DNA from: an uncultured Chitinophagaceae bacterium
GTDB taxonomy: Bacteria > Bacteroidota > Bacteroidia > Chitinophagales > Chitinophagaceae
NCBI GenBank assembly: GCA_938017685.1
Contig: CALIIL010000011.1
Location: forward strand, 1-64,000
Reading direction: 5' to 3'
DNA: 64,000 bases
Both the position numbers and the translations under genes were made by a program. Below the pieces are notes generated by a model. The model ran no database searches and was not told the DNA's origin. It saw only the letters and a list, made by a program, of their open reading frames with translations. Positions 8,299-16,862 of this stretch are shown here, in pieces (the first letter of the stretch is position 1; every line of letters begins with the position of its first letter).

Positions 8299-9495
8299 AT
8301 TTTTACTTTTAAGTAGATCTAGATAGAGCTTTTCAATATTTAGTACTAAGTTCCTTGTACTAAATTTATCTATTATATAATTAGACCTTTGTTTAGTTTT
8401 TGACGAATACTCTTCAAGTTTAGTAATCATTGTAATCAAGTTAGCCGCATAAGCATCTGTGTCTCCTTTTTCACTAAGCAAAGCAGATCCTTGTTCATCC
8501 ACAACATCAGCTACACCGCCAACTCTAGTTGAAACAATTGGCTTGGCCGCCGCCTGGGCTTCTAATAAAGTTACTGGTGTTCCTTCATTATCTGAACTAA
8601 GCGCAGCAATGTCTATACTGTTTATTATAGACGGTATATCTTTTTGATTATGAGCAAAGTAAATATCATAGTCTAGTTGTCCTTGACTATTTATATCTGA
8701 CCACTTTAATTTGAGTTGGTCGCATACCTCTTTCATTTCTTGTAACAAATCACCATCGCCAACCACTATTCCAACGACCTTTTTATTAAACTCATTTTTT
8801 GTTTTGCTAAATGCTGTTAGAAAGAGTGTATGATTTTTAATTTTTGTTACACGACCAATAATACCAATGGCAATTGTATCATTATCTATTTGCCAATCGT
8901 TTCGAAAGTTATGGAATTTATTATTCGTTGGGTGAAATCTGCCAAGTTCTAAGCCAAGTGGAATAACGGCTGCTTTTTCTCTATCACATATTTTATATTG
9001 GTCACAAATGTCATCGTGCTGGAGCTTACTTATTGTTATTATTTTTGAACTTTTGTTTGCGAGAAATCGTTCTATGCCTAAAAATATTTTGGTAACCAAA
9101 GGGCTGAAATATCCGCTAAAAACATTGCCATGAAATGTATGAACAATGATTGGTACGTGGCATATGTAGGCGGCTAGCCTTCCTAGTGTTCCTGATTTGG
9201 CAGCATGTGTATGCACAATTTGAGGCTTCTCTTTTCGGATAATTTTTATTATTTCAATTAGAGCTAGCAAATCTTGAAATGGATTCACTGAACGTTTCAT
9301 ATTCTTGATTGTTTTAGAATCGATATTGTGCTCTTTGAAAATATATGAACCGTCAACTTCTTCGGGCTCTGGAACGCCTACAATTAGTTTTGTTTCAAAC
9401 TTGTCGCTTAATCCTTTGGTTAAATAGGTTGCATGAAAAGTTGGCCCGCTAATTGAAGGTCTATGGAGAATTCTTAAAATTTTAATTTTGCTCAA
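8293..9495 (-). CDS. Glycosyltransferase family 4 protein
   Basis: GT-B fold retaining glycosyltransferase (400 aa) expected to add a sugar to the lipid-linked repeat unit on the cytoplasmic side. The N-terminal half has the acceptor-domain motif HTHAAKSGTLGRLAA and HTFHG (residues ~95-125). The C-terminal half shows IGIIGRVTKIKNH and VVGDGDL, then the nucleotide-sugar site EGTPVTLLEAQAAAKPIV, the EX7E motif with both glutamates, followed by TRVGGV. The similarity to group-1 transferases of O-antigen loci is clear; donor and acceptor are unknown. It ends inside the convergent SDR gene (6-base overlap). The 81 bases upstream are intergenic. Confidence 0.88.
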   Translation of the reverse strand: MSKIKILRILHRPSISGPTFHATYLTKGLSDKFETKLIVGVPEPEEVDGSYIFKEHNIDSKTIKNMKRSVNPFQDLLALIEIIKIIRKEKPQIVHTHAAKSGTLGRLAAYICHVPIIVHTFHGNVFSGYFSPLVTKIFLGIERFLANKSSKIITISKLQHDDICDQYKICDREKAAVIPLGLELGRFHPTNNKFHNFRNDWQIDNDTIAIGIIGRVTKIKNHTLFLTAFSKTKNEFNKKVVGIVVGDGDLLQEMKEVCDQLKLKWSDINSQGQLDYDIYFAHNQKDIPSIINSIDIAALSSDNEGTPVTLLEAQAAAKPIVSTRVGGVADVVDEQGSALLSEKGDTDAYAANLITMITKLEEYSSKTKQRSNYIIDKFSTRNLVLNIEKLYLDLLKSKNL

Positions 9496-9576
9496 GAATA
9501 AATATTTTTTAGCAAATCTAATACTTTGTTGATTTGATAGAATTTTTTAATGCACATGATTTGAACTGGGTAATAC

Positions 9577-10677
9577 TTATTTCTGAATATTTAAGTTCTT
9601 GTAAAGTTCTATATGCTCTTCTAGCATTAGTTGAATGTCATATTTTTTAATATGGTCATATATTTGACTAATTTGCTTTTGGGCAAATTGTTGATCATTT
9701 AGGACTTGATCAATTTTTAATGAAACTTCATTATCATTTTCTACAAGGAAGTCTTTTGAAGGAACAATATCTTTAACACCAGCAACATTAGAACCTAGAA
9801 AAGGTTTATTGGCTGCGAGAGATTCTAATACCACACCAGATAAACCTTCATATTCCGTCAACAACATATTTAAATCAACGGACTTCATTAATTTAATAAT
9901 GTCTTGTCTAAACCCTAGAAAAATGATATTCGGCTGTGAAGCATATTTCTGTTTTAACGATTCTAATAACTCTCCTGTTCCAGCCAGTAATAGAAAGGTA
10001 TTTTCGTTTTTTAATGCAAGTACATTTTCAATAAGAAGCTTTTGATATTTAGATTTGATAAAGCGGCCAGCCATAAGAATAAAGCGTGAGTTACTTGCTT
10101 TTGGGACATTAATTTCTTGTGCCAATTGTTCCTTAGTATAAGGAGCTGTATTATTTATTACGCTAGTATTTATACCGTTATTAATTGTTCGAATATTTTT
10201 GTGGTTATTCCATTGATACAATACGTCACTTACTGATTGTGTTATGCCAATGATTGTATTGTATTGCTTGTACATAAACCGGTCTAATGGTTTGAAAATG
10301 AACTTATACTTGCCTCTTCTTTTGTTTTTATTACTATGTTCTGTATAAACAAGTTTAAGGTTTAGCCTAAAAAAATATTTAGAAAGTGCAACCCAATATA
10401 AGGTTGGGAATAAATGGACGTGTGCAAAGTGTTTATTTTTTAAGAAGCGTTTTAATTTAAATATTAGCAGCGGGTTATACACGCTACCTTTTGAGCAATA
10501 ATGAATGCTTACATTGGCATCTTTAATTGCTTGCACGTAGTCTTTATTCTCATTGCTGTCCGATAGTAATATAAGCGTAACATCATACCCCTTCTCAGCA
10601 TATAGCGGCAGTATATTTTTGAGTAATGTTTCGGCACCACCACCCGCTAAGCTTGATATTATGTGCGTTATGTTCAT
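9577..10677 (-). CDS. Glycosyltransferase family 4 protein
   Basis: GT-B glycosyltransferase of 366 aa for glycan assembly. It starts MNITHIISSLAGGGAETLL, the GGGAE loop typical of this family's donor/acceptor cleft. The second half has LMAGRFIKSKYQ, LAGTGELLESL, FLGFRQDI and YEGLSGVVLESLAANKPFL, an intact EX7E motif followed by SNVAGVKDIV. It shares a TAATG stop-start (1-base overlap at 10677) with the upstream glycosyltransferase, so it belongs to the same operon. Substrates cannot be read from the sequence. Confidence 0.87.
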   Translation of the reverse strand: MNITHIISSLAGGGAETLLKNILPLYAEKGYDVTLILLSDSNENKDYVQAIKDANVSIHYCSKGSVYNPLLIFKLKRFLKNKHFAHVHLFPTLYWVALSKYFFRLNLKLVYTEHSNKNKRRGKYKFIFKPLDRFMYKQYNTIIGITQSVSDVLYQWNNHKNIRTINNGINTSVINNTAPYTKEQLAQEINVPKASNSRFILMAGRFIKSKYQKLLIENVLALKNENTFLLLAGTGELLESLKQKYASQPNIIFLGFRQDIIKLMKSVDLNMLLTEYEGLSGVVLESLAANKPFLGSNVAGVKDIVPSKDFLVENDNEVSLKIDQVLNDQQFAQKQISQIYDHIKKYDIQLMLEEHIELYKNLNIQK

Positions 10678-11738
10678 TATTGGTTAATGCGATTTGAAAT
10701 GTAATCTTCTAATTTATTTACGATGCTATTCCATTTTAATTCCTTCTTTCTTTCTTTTAAATGTAGGATGATTTGGCAAGTAGCGTGAGAATCTTTATTA
10801 ATACTTATAATTGATTTAGTTAATCCAGCTGGACTAATCTCTTCTAAATAGTTGGCTCCGTTTATGCCAAATTGTTCCTTGAGGCCACCAATGTCTGAGC
10901 AGATTGTAGGTTTTAAATATGATAATGCCAGGGTTACCACGCCAGACTGAGATGCGCTGGTATATGGTAATAATAAAATATCGTGCTCATTTATTAGATC
11001 GTGTAGTTCCTGATTAGATAAATACTTGTTTATAATGTTTAGTTTCGGATGTGGCGCAGGTTCAGGAATTGAAAATGAACCTGCGATGGTAATATGTTTA
11101 TAAACATTTTTATCTAAGGTTTTCATAGCTTCTGTAATAAGATGAACACCTTTATATTGATTTATATGACCAATTAGTAAGTAGCTATAAGGAGCATTTA
11201 TTTTCTTTTCTTCAATATTTCGTTCCGCGTTAAAGAGGCCGTGATTGCTTACATATGTTGATTTATTTAAATTATGAAAGCTTAGTGTTTTATTTTTGAC
11301 GAACTCGCTTAAGAATATAATATCTGTACTTTTTTTAAGGCTAATAGGAATATATTTTTTCATCGACATTCCTTCTCTCGGCACTCCTTCATGTATAGTA
11401 TAGAATACTTTTTTTCCTAGTAATCGAAATGGTATTATGTATACTAAATCTAACCAGTGTGACCCTAAAACGAAGAGGGCTTTGTATTTATTGAGAAGAA
11501 GGATTTGTAATAGCAATACAATAAAAATTATTGGCGCACCAAGCAACAAGAAAAATAACCCAAAAAGCGCGCCTGGTTTTATCGGTATTTTTATTGATTT
11601 ACCTTTGAAGTGCCTCTCTTCCTCATATTTCGATTGGACTATTTTACAGTTGATGCTTAGGTGTTGCAATATGTATTGAGCATAAAGGACCGTGCCGCCT
11701 TTAACCCCAAGATTAACTACAAGTAATTTGTTCTTCAT
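10677..11738 (-). CDS. Glycosyltransferase family 4-like protein lacking the EX7E glutamates
   Basis: Predicted GT-B protein (~353 aa). I take the ATG at 11738 (MKNKLLVVNLG), 13 bases after the upstream stop, instead of an in-frame extension that would begin inside the beta-helix gene. A strongly hydrophobic stretch near residues 55-80 suggests monotopic membrane association. The C-terminal half shows LLIGHINQYKGVHLI and IAGSF. Where most GT4 enzymes have EGxxxxxxE it reads SQSGVVTLALSY with neither glutamate. Such SGV.xLAL forms exist among real transferases, so loss of activity should not be assumed. The gene lies between the beta-helix lipoprotein and another GT4 gene in one operon. Confidence 0.75.
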   Translation of the reverse strand: MKNKLLVVNLGVKGGTVLYAQYILQHLSINCKIVQSKYEEERHFKGKSIKIPIKPGALFGLFFLLLGAPIIFIVLLLQILLLNKYKALFVLGSHWLDLVYIIPFRLLGKKVFYTIHEGVPREGMSMKKYIPISLKKSTDIIFLSEFVKNKTLSFHNLNKSTYVSNHGLFNAERNIEEKKINAPYSYLLIGHINQYKGVHLITEAMKTLDKNVYKHITIAGSFSIPEPAPHPKLNIINKYLSNQELHDLINEHDILLLPYTSASQSGVVTLALSYLKPTICSDIGGLKEQFGINGANYLEEISPAGLTKSIISINKDSHATCQIILHLKERKKELKWNSIVNKLEDYISNRINQ

Positions 11739-11751
11739 GCTGAATAAATAA

Positions 11752-13716
11752 TTATTTACATGGTGATTTTTCAGACCTCTCATCTTGTTTAAGAAGGAAT
11801 TTATCAGGTGAAATTTTTATTATTTTGTATTTTCCTTTAATACGGTTCTGTGTTTTTAACTGATCTATATGCTGAATGATATTACTATTTCTAGGGAGAT
11901 AAATGGTACTATTATTACATACTAATTCCCCTCCATTTTTGATATTAATCTTACCTTGAAGATAAAGTTGTTTTCCAACTAATAATTTGCTCCCGCTAAA
12001 AATATTTAATGTTGCTTTTTTACCGATATAAATTGGGGAATTATTACTATTGAAAATAGCTCCATTGTCAATATCAACATTTATTCTTTCACAACTGTGT
12101 TCTCCAAAGACTATCGAGGAATTAATGCCATATTTCTTTATGTAAAAATCTCGGATTGTTGGACCGAACTGCCCTTTTCCACTAAAGCTAATATTGGCAG
12201 TTTGATTGTTTCCTCCTATGAATTTAGAATTATAAATATTTGTGGTTCTGTTGTTCTTAGACTTATTTTCGAATGAATTAGAGCCGGTAAAAGAAACCCC
12301 TTGCATTCTGCCAAAATCTTGACTTGTACTTGAGTTATTGATAAAAGTACAGTTGTTTATAATGTTCTTTTCATTTTTTTTAAGCGTAAGGTCTAAATTA
12401 TTGAACATAACAAAAAAGTTTCTACTTCCTGATGTTTCTAATGTACAATTATTGAGTTTAAACCGATCTAGAATTCTAAAGAGTGGTTGCTTAGGCATAT
12501 TCTTTGAAGTATTCTTAATGTTACAATTCTGGAATATTGTAAAGCCCGAGTTTATTAATTTTCGCCCTTTAGCTTTATATGCGCTAATTGTCCCATTAAT
12601 ATTACAGCTACTGAACACGAAGTTTCTATATCTTGTGTATCCCATATAAACGGCATAAACACGATTAGAGCTTATATCACAGTTATTAAAAGTTACATTA
12701 TCTGCTGCAGTAGCAAGGTTTAAACTCGCGGATCTACCATAGTTGCTTAACATTTTGCAATTATCAAACAAGCCGTTACTGATGGTTCTGCCATCTTTAC
12801 CAGTCTTTTCAATATCAACATTTGCACCCGGGCTATTGACTATTCCAATTTTATTTTTTTCGAAATAGCCGGTGTAATTAAATTCACAATTTTTGGCATA
12901 TAAATACTTGCCTCCTGTCCATGAAAATGCTTGACGTCCGTTGTAATATGACTTCACATTAATTAGGCGAATGTTCCATTTTTTATTGGTAGGGGGTTCT
13001 TTGAAATCAGTTCTTACATATAGTCCGTCCATGCCAAAATGATGTATGAAAACATTCTCTATATCAATATATTTTGCACCATTGTTTACCGCAATTCCAA
13101 TATTATTATTTTGCCAACCGCCTTTTGCTCTAGTCTGACCGCCTATTATATAATGGTCTGCACGGCCATCTATTTCTAAATTTTTTATTGTTACATTTTG
13201 CGATCGACCGCCTATGAAAAAAGCTGTTCCTGGATCGCCGTCATTATCTCTTGTTCTATTTGTTTCTTTTTGTCTCGTGCTGGGGTTAAAACACCCAAAG
13301 TACAATCCTTTAGGATAAGATAGTTTAGAAAGAATTTTTCCCGAGGATGATTTTTCTCCAATTATCTCAAGACCGTTAATCGGATTTGATTTTACTCCAA
13401 AGACGATGGGGTACGCTTGTCTTGAAAATTGTTTACTATTTCCAATCGTATAATCATATTTTGGTTTTCCAATAATGTAATTGCCAGCAGGAATGATAAG
13501 TTTACCTTTTTGATAAGGGTAGTTAATATTTTGGCTGTATTTATTACTAAACCAATCCGCTGCTTTGGCAAAAGCTTTAGAGTCGTCTTTACCATCATTG
13601 GGAATGGCTCCAAAGTCTTTTACTGACTTAATAATGGTTTTACTATTATTAGCTGTCGTGGCGCATGCAGAACAGCCAAGGATTATGATTAATAGAAATT
13701 GTCTAAGTTTGATCAT
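11752..13716 (-). CDS. Beta-helix (pectate-lyase-fold) lipoprotein
   Basis: Exported lipoprotein of 654 aa. The signal peptide MIKLRQFLLIIILGCSAC carries a plausible lipobox with Cys15. Next comes DFGAIPNDGKDDSKAF, the opening of the Pectate_lyase_3 / right-handed parallel beta-helix family (as in phage tail spikes, polygalacturonases and alginate epimerases). Asn-rich rungs (repeated NNC, NIKN, FNNCDI) follow to about residue 600. Catalytic residues cannot be assigned by eye. Within a Wzy-type locus it may cleave, epimerise or modify the polymer outside the cytoplasm, or release it from the surface. Its start overlaps the polymerase gene by 4 bases (ATGA). Confidence 0.75.
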   Translation of the reverse strand: MIKLRQFLLIIILGCSACATTANNSKTIIKSVKDFGAIPNDGKDDSKAFAKAADWFSNKYSQNINYPYQKGKLIIPAGNYIIGKPKYDYTIGNSKQFSRQAYPIVFGVKSNPINGLEIIGEKSSSGKILSKLSYPKGLYFGCFNPSTRQKETNRTRDNDGDPGTAFFIGGRSQNVTIKNLEIDGRADHYIIGGQTRAKGGWQNNNIGIAVNNGAKYIDIENVFIHHFGMDGLYVRTDFKEPPTNKKWNIRLINVKSYYNGRQAFSWTGGKYLYAKNCEFNYTGYFEKNKIGIVNSPGANVDIEKTGKDGRTISNGLFDNCKMLSNYGRSASLNLATAADNVTFNNCDISSNRVYAVYMGYTRYRNFVFSSCNINGTISAYKAKGRKLINSGFTIFQNCNIKNTSKNMPKQPLFRILDRFKLNNCTLETSGSRNFFVMFNNLDLTLKKNEKNIINNCTFINNSSTSQDFGRMQGVSFTGSNSFENKSKNNRTTNIYNSKFIGGNNQTANISFSGKGQFGPTIRDFYIKKYGINSSIVFGEHSCERINVDIDNGAIFNSNNSPIYIGKKATLNIFSGSKLLVGKQLYLQGKINIKNGGELVCNNSTIYLPRNSNIIQHIDQLKTQNRIKGKYKIIKISPDKFLLKQDERSEKSPCK

Positions 13717-14858
13717 TTAAATTGTTTTTTTGATTTTGGGGAAAAGCCTTCCCAGTATGAACCTTCAAAGGTTTCGCTAAATATAGTATAATAGGGATTA
13801 AGTGATGCCCAAGATCTGCTGAGGGTAGAATATCCTTTAATTAATGAATAGAACGTTAGAAAGAAAATAAACATTGCTTTTCTATTAATTTTACTTAAAA
13901 TTATGAGAAGTAATGGAATTTCGAATATGTAGAACACTGTAGCTAGTCGTTGCATTATCGCAAAGTTAATTACGATGAAAAATATGCAATTCCCTACAAT
14001 AAATAAGTTTGAAAAGCCTTTAAACACCTTGTCCTTTGGTAGTATTTTATATTCTACATAGAAAAGAACAGGAAAAATAATTGCTCTTCTTGCAAGGCTT
14101 AATATTAATTTTTTTAATGCTGTGCTTTGGTCATTATAGCCACTTTTAAGGTTATTTGAGTAATAGTCAATTTTCCCCGCACCCTCTGTAGAAATACCAC
14201 CTAGGACAAATTCAGCTACTTTTAGAATTTGATCAGCTAATCCACTAAAGCCAATTACAATTGAACCAAGAAGCATAAGTGTTTTGATAAAAATTGAAAT
14301 GTTTCTATTAAAGATAAAATAAAATGGCAGAATCAATAGAACAGACGCGTGTATTGAGCCGGCAATAAGGACACCAATAAAAAACTTAAGAAAGTTTTTA
14401 TTTATCATGTAGCGCGATGACCACATTACGATGGACACTGCTAGCATTTGTCGGTTCGTTGATATATTACCGATATAAAAGCAGAATATTAAGAATACAA
14501 TGGTTAAATAATAATCTGAATGTTTCTTGAATGATGCAAATTGAAGTAAAGTTGCAGCACCGCACCAAACAAATAGCAGTACTGTGTAGTCCTCGAATAT
14601 ATTCCGAATGAAAATATTGAGAGCTGTCCAACCTGGCTCTCGCCCAGTTGTAAAAATTTTACCATAGTCAGTAAAATAATAGAAGAACTGCTTATAAAAT
14701 ATAAAATCAGTCCCAGTATTCCATTTTATCCCTCCAAGTATAATAAAAATGGTTAGGAAAAGATAAGAAAGTAATAATGTATACTTAGTATGCTTATGAA
14801 AAAGACAACCCAGTAGGTGAAAAAATAACGTCAGTATAATGAGAACTATATATAACAT
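13713..14858 (-). CDS. EpsG/Wzy-type polysaccharide polymerase
   Basis: Integral membrane protein (381 aa) with roughly ten hydrophobic segments, predicted to polymerise lipid-linked repeat units on the periplasmic face. EpsG-family marks are GGIKWNTGTDFIFYKQFF near residue 43, REPGWTALN near 75, NRQMLAVSIVMW near 130 and SIHASVLLILPFYF near 165, an Arg- and His-bearing arrangement expected for this family. It is the only polymerase candidate in the locus, which together with the flippase at 20.6 kb implies Wzx/Wzy-dependent assembly. It overlaps the downstream beta-helix gene by 4 bases and lies 37 bases downstream of a GT2 gene. Confidence 0.85.
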   Translation of the reverse strand: MLYIVLIILTLFFHLLGCLFHKHTKYTLLLSYLFLTIFIILGGIKWNTGTDFIFYKQFFYYFTDYGKIFTTGREPGWTALNIFIRNIFEDYTVLLFVWCGAATLLQFASFKKHSDYYLTIVFLIFCFYIGNISTNRQMLAVSIVMWSSRYMINKNFLKFFIGVLIAGSIHASVLLILPFYFIFNRNISIFIKTLMLLGSIVIGFSGLADQILKVAEFVLGGISTEGAGKIDYYSNNLKSGYNDQSTALKKLILSLARRAIIFPVLFYVEYKILPKDKVFKGFSNLFIVGNCIFFIVINFAIMQRLATVFYIFEIPLLLIILSKINRKAMFIFFLTFYSLIKGYSTLSRSWASLNPYYTIFSETFEGSYWEGFSPKSKKQFK

Positions 14859-14895
14859 TGTTGCTTACAACGCGATTTTGGAGCATGGAACACAA

Positions 14896-15783
14896 TTATT
14901 GGTCCTTGAAATGGACAAGATAGCCCAAAGGTAACATTAATATGGCCCACTTATTCTTTAAAAAACCAATCTTCTGTTTTAAATTGTATTGGGGGTATAA
15001 AAAACTAAATCGCCAAAAATGAGTGGCATAACGCATTCTGTGAATGATAGGAATTTTATTGAAACTAACCATTTTGGCATAGCCTATGAGCGTGGCATAA
15101 GGACAGTTTTTAATATGTTGTATATTATTCATGGTCAAGCCACCTTCTAAATATTCAGTAGTCCAAATAGCATTGTCAAAGTGCCTTAATTTGTATCCGT
15201 CATTGGCCATGGCATAAAATGCGTAGGTCAGTATGAGGTAGTATTCGTTTGGAGTTTTAGGGAAAGGATATTTTTTCATAATATCCGTGGTATAAACCTC
15301 AGCTTTATCGCCTTTAATATTGCGTCTAAAGCGATAGTCTATTAAATTACAATCAAGTACATCGTACGGAACAGGCCCTCCAATTACCTCTCCATTTTGA
15401 TAAGCGCGATGGCCTGATACACCAATTATATCCTTGCGTTCATTCAATGGTAGTGCTTGTACATCATCCCAATGGTTCTGTACTAATTCTAATGCGTCAG
15501 GCGTTAAAGTATCATCCGAATCTACAGTAAAAAATAACTCACCTTTGGTAATCTCTACAGCTGTGTTTGTTGCTACATGCTTTCCTTGATTTGCCTGTTT
15601 TTTGTATGTGATGTCTAGCTTGCCTTGTTTTATAAAACTGCCCACAAGCTCTTCCGTCTCATCCGTACTGCCATCATCAACGACAATCCATTCAAAATTT
15701 GTATATGACTGATTGCATAAACTATTATATAAGTGTTCAAGACAGAAGGCTCTATTATAAGTTGGTGTAAATACCGTTATCAT
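14896..15783 (-). CDS. Glycosyltransferase family 2 protein
   Basis: GT-A inverting glycosyltransferase of about 295 aa. MITVFTPTYNRAFCLEHLYNSL leads into VVDDGSTDET (nucleotide-binding Asp) and FFTVDSDDTLTPDAL, containing the metal-binding DxD. The remaining half (GLTMNN, HFDNAIWTTEYLEGG) resembles GT2 enzymes of Bacteroidota O-antigen clusters that recognise lipid-linked acceptors. The start is placed at ATG 15783 rather than the in-frame TTG at 15789. It is the first gene of the minus-strand block 15.8-8.3 kb and faces the FkbM methyltransferase promoter. Confidence 0.88.
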   Translation of the reverse strand: MITVFTPTYNRAFCLEHLYNSLCNQSYTNFEWIVVDDGSTDETEELVGSFIKQGKLDITYKKQANQGKHVATNTAVEITKGELFFTVDSDDTLTPDALELVQNHWDDVQALPLNERKDIIGVSGHRAYQNGEVIGGPVPYDVLDCNLIDYRFRRNIKGDKAEVYTTDIMKKYPFPKTPNEYYLILTYAFYAMANDGYKLRHFDNAIWTTEYLEGGLTMNNIQHIKNCPYATLIGYAKMVSFNKIPIIHRMRYATHFWRFSFLYPQYNLKQKIGFLKNKWAILMLPLGYLVHFKDQ

Positions 15784-15853
15784 ATACAATAATTAGGTAG
15801 ATCGTAAATATAAGGCTTAAGGCTTAATATAAAATTTAACTGCTGAGCAATTC

Positions 15854-15883
15854 TTGTTAACTTAACATCTTCTTTTACCTTTG
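15854..15883 (+). promoter_or_regulatory. Consensus Bacteroidota promoter for the plus-strand FkbM-GT pair
   Basis: TTG at 15854-15856 and TACCTTTG at 15876-15883 are separated by 19 bases, matching the TTG-N17-23-TAnnTTTG consensus. Transcription would start near 15890, upstream of the ATG at 15935. Confidence 0.8.
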
Positions 15884-15934
15884 GCAGCTCAAGGGTTAAG
15901 TCTGCAAAATGAGTTAACTATAAAAGTATTAACA

Positions 15935-16849
15935 ATGAATACCTCACCGGTTATTTTTAAAAGTAAGATTAAGCAAAGTGATTCAGTAGGCACACTTAAA
16001 AAAATATTGTTACATAGACGATTAAAAAAATCTGCTTCGGCTCATTTGAGAGAGAATAGAAAAAAACTAGTTGTTTTTTCTTTTGATCATATCGGTAACT
16101 CTATTAATGTATTTGGGGTACATGAAAAAGTGTATTTGGACTTCTTATTCCAATGGCTATCTAAAAAACATAAAGCGCTTATCGAAAAAACGTGCGCGCT
16201 AGATATCGGAGCCAATATTGGTAATCACAGTTTATACTTCTCAGACTATTTCAAAAATGTTTATTCATTTGAGCCGCATCCAAGAACTTTTGGTGTGTTA
16301 AAACTAAATGCTGAGTTGAGTAATAATATACAAGCTTATTGTATGGGCTTATCTAGTAAAGAAGGAAGCGCAGAGTTATTTGTTAATCAGGCTAATATGG
16401 GCAGTAACTCTTTAGTTGTTAGTAGCGGCGAAACTATACATATTAAGCTAGATACATTGGATCATGTGGCTGAGGGATGGAATGAACAAGAGGTAGGTAT
16501 GATGAAAATTGATGTTGAAGGTCACGAATTGGATGTATTGATAGGTGCAACAGAAACGATCAAGAAGCATCAACCTATTATCCTATTTGAGCAACACTCA
16601 ACTGATTTTAAAAATGGTGAATCTGAAGTTGTAAATAAATTAAATGAATTGGGGTATAAGAAGTTTGCGATTATTAATCACAGTCCAAATCTTTCTAATA
16701 AAATACCAAAATTGCTTCGTCAAGGTTTAACCGTTTTAGGAAGATTAATTTTAGGCAGCACAATGGAGTTAAGAATGGTAGAATCTATTACCCCTGGCAA
16801 TTACACTTTTATAGTAGCCTTGCCTGATAATATTGAAGGAGGTTACTAA
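15935..16849 (+). CDS. FkbM-family SAM-dependent methyltransferase
   Basis: Predicted O-methyltransferase (about 304 aa) that may cap or decorate a glycan. The SAM-binding loop ALDIGANIGNHSLYF, the acidic FEPHP and the late motif MMKIDVEGHELDVL define the FkbM group. The start at ATG 15935 (MNTSPVIF) is preferred because an in-frame TTG at 15881 falls inside the -7 promoter element. The gene is one of two plus-strand genes within an otherwise minus-strand region and precedes the GT gene by 13 bases, so the pair looks like a separately acquired unit with its own promoter. Methyl acceptor unknown. Confidence 0.85.
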   Translation: MNTSPVIFKSKIKQSDSVGTLKKILLHRRLKKSASAHLRENRKKLVVFSFDHIGNSINVFGVHEKVYLDFLFQWLSKKHKALIEKTCALDIGANIGNHSLYFSDYFKNVYSFEPHPRTFGVLKLNAELSNNIQAYCMGLSSKEGSAELFVNQANMGSNSLVVSSGETIHIKLDTLDHVAEGWNEQEVGMMKIDVEGHELDVLIGATETIKKHQPIILFEQHSTDFKNGESEVVNKLNELGYKKFAIINHSPNLSNKIPKLLRQGLTVLGRLILGSTMELRMVESITPGNYTFIVALPDNIEGGY

Positions 16850-16862
16850 GATTAATATTGCC

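Noticed and set aside
12338-12649. Plus-strand frame of 103 codons with hydrophobic residues
   Set aside because: It is the complement of Asn/Lys-rich beta-helix repeats, which read as Phe/Leu-rich on the other strand.
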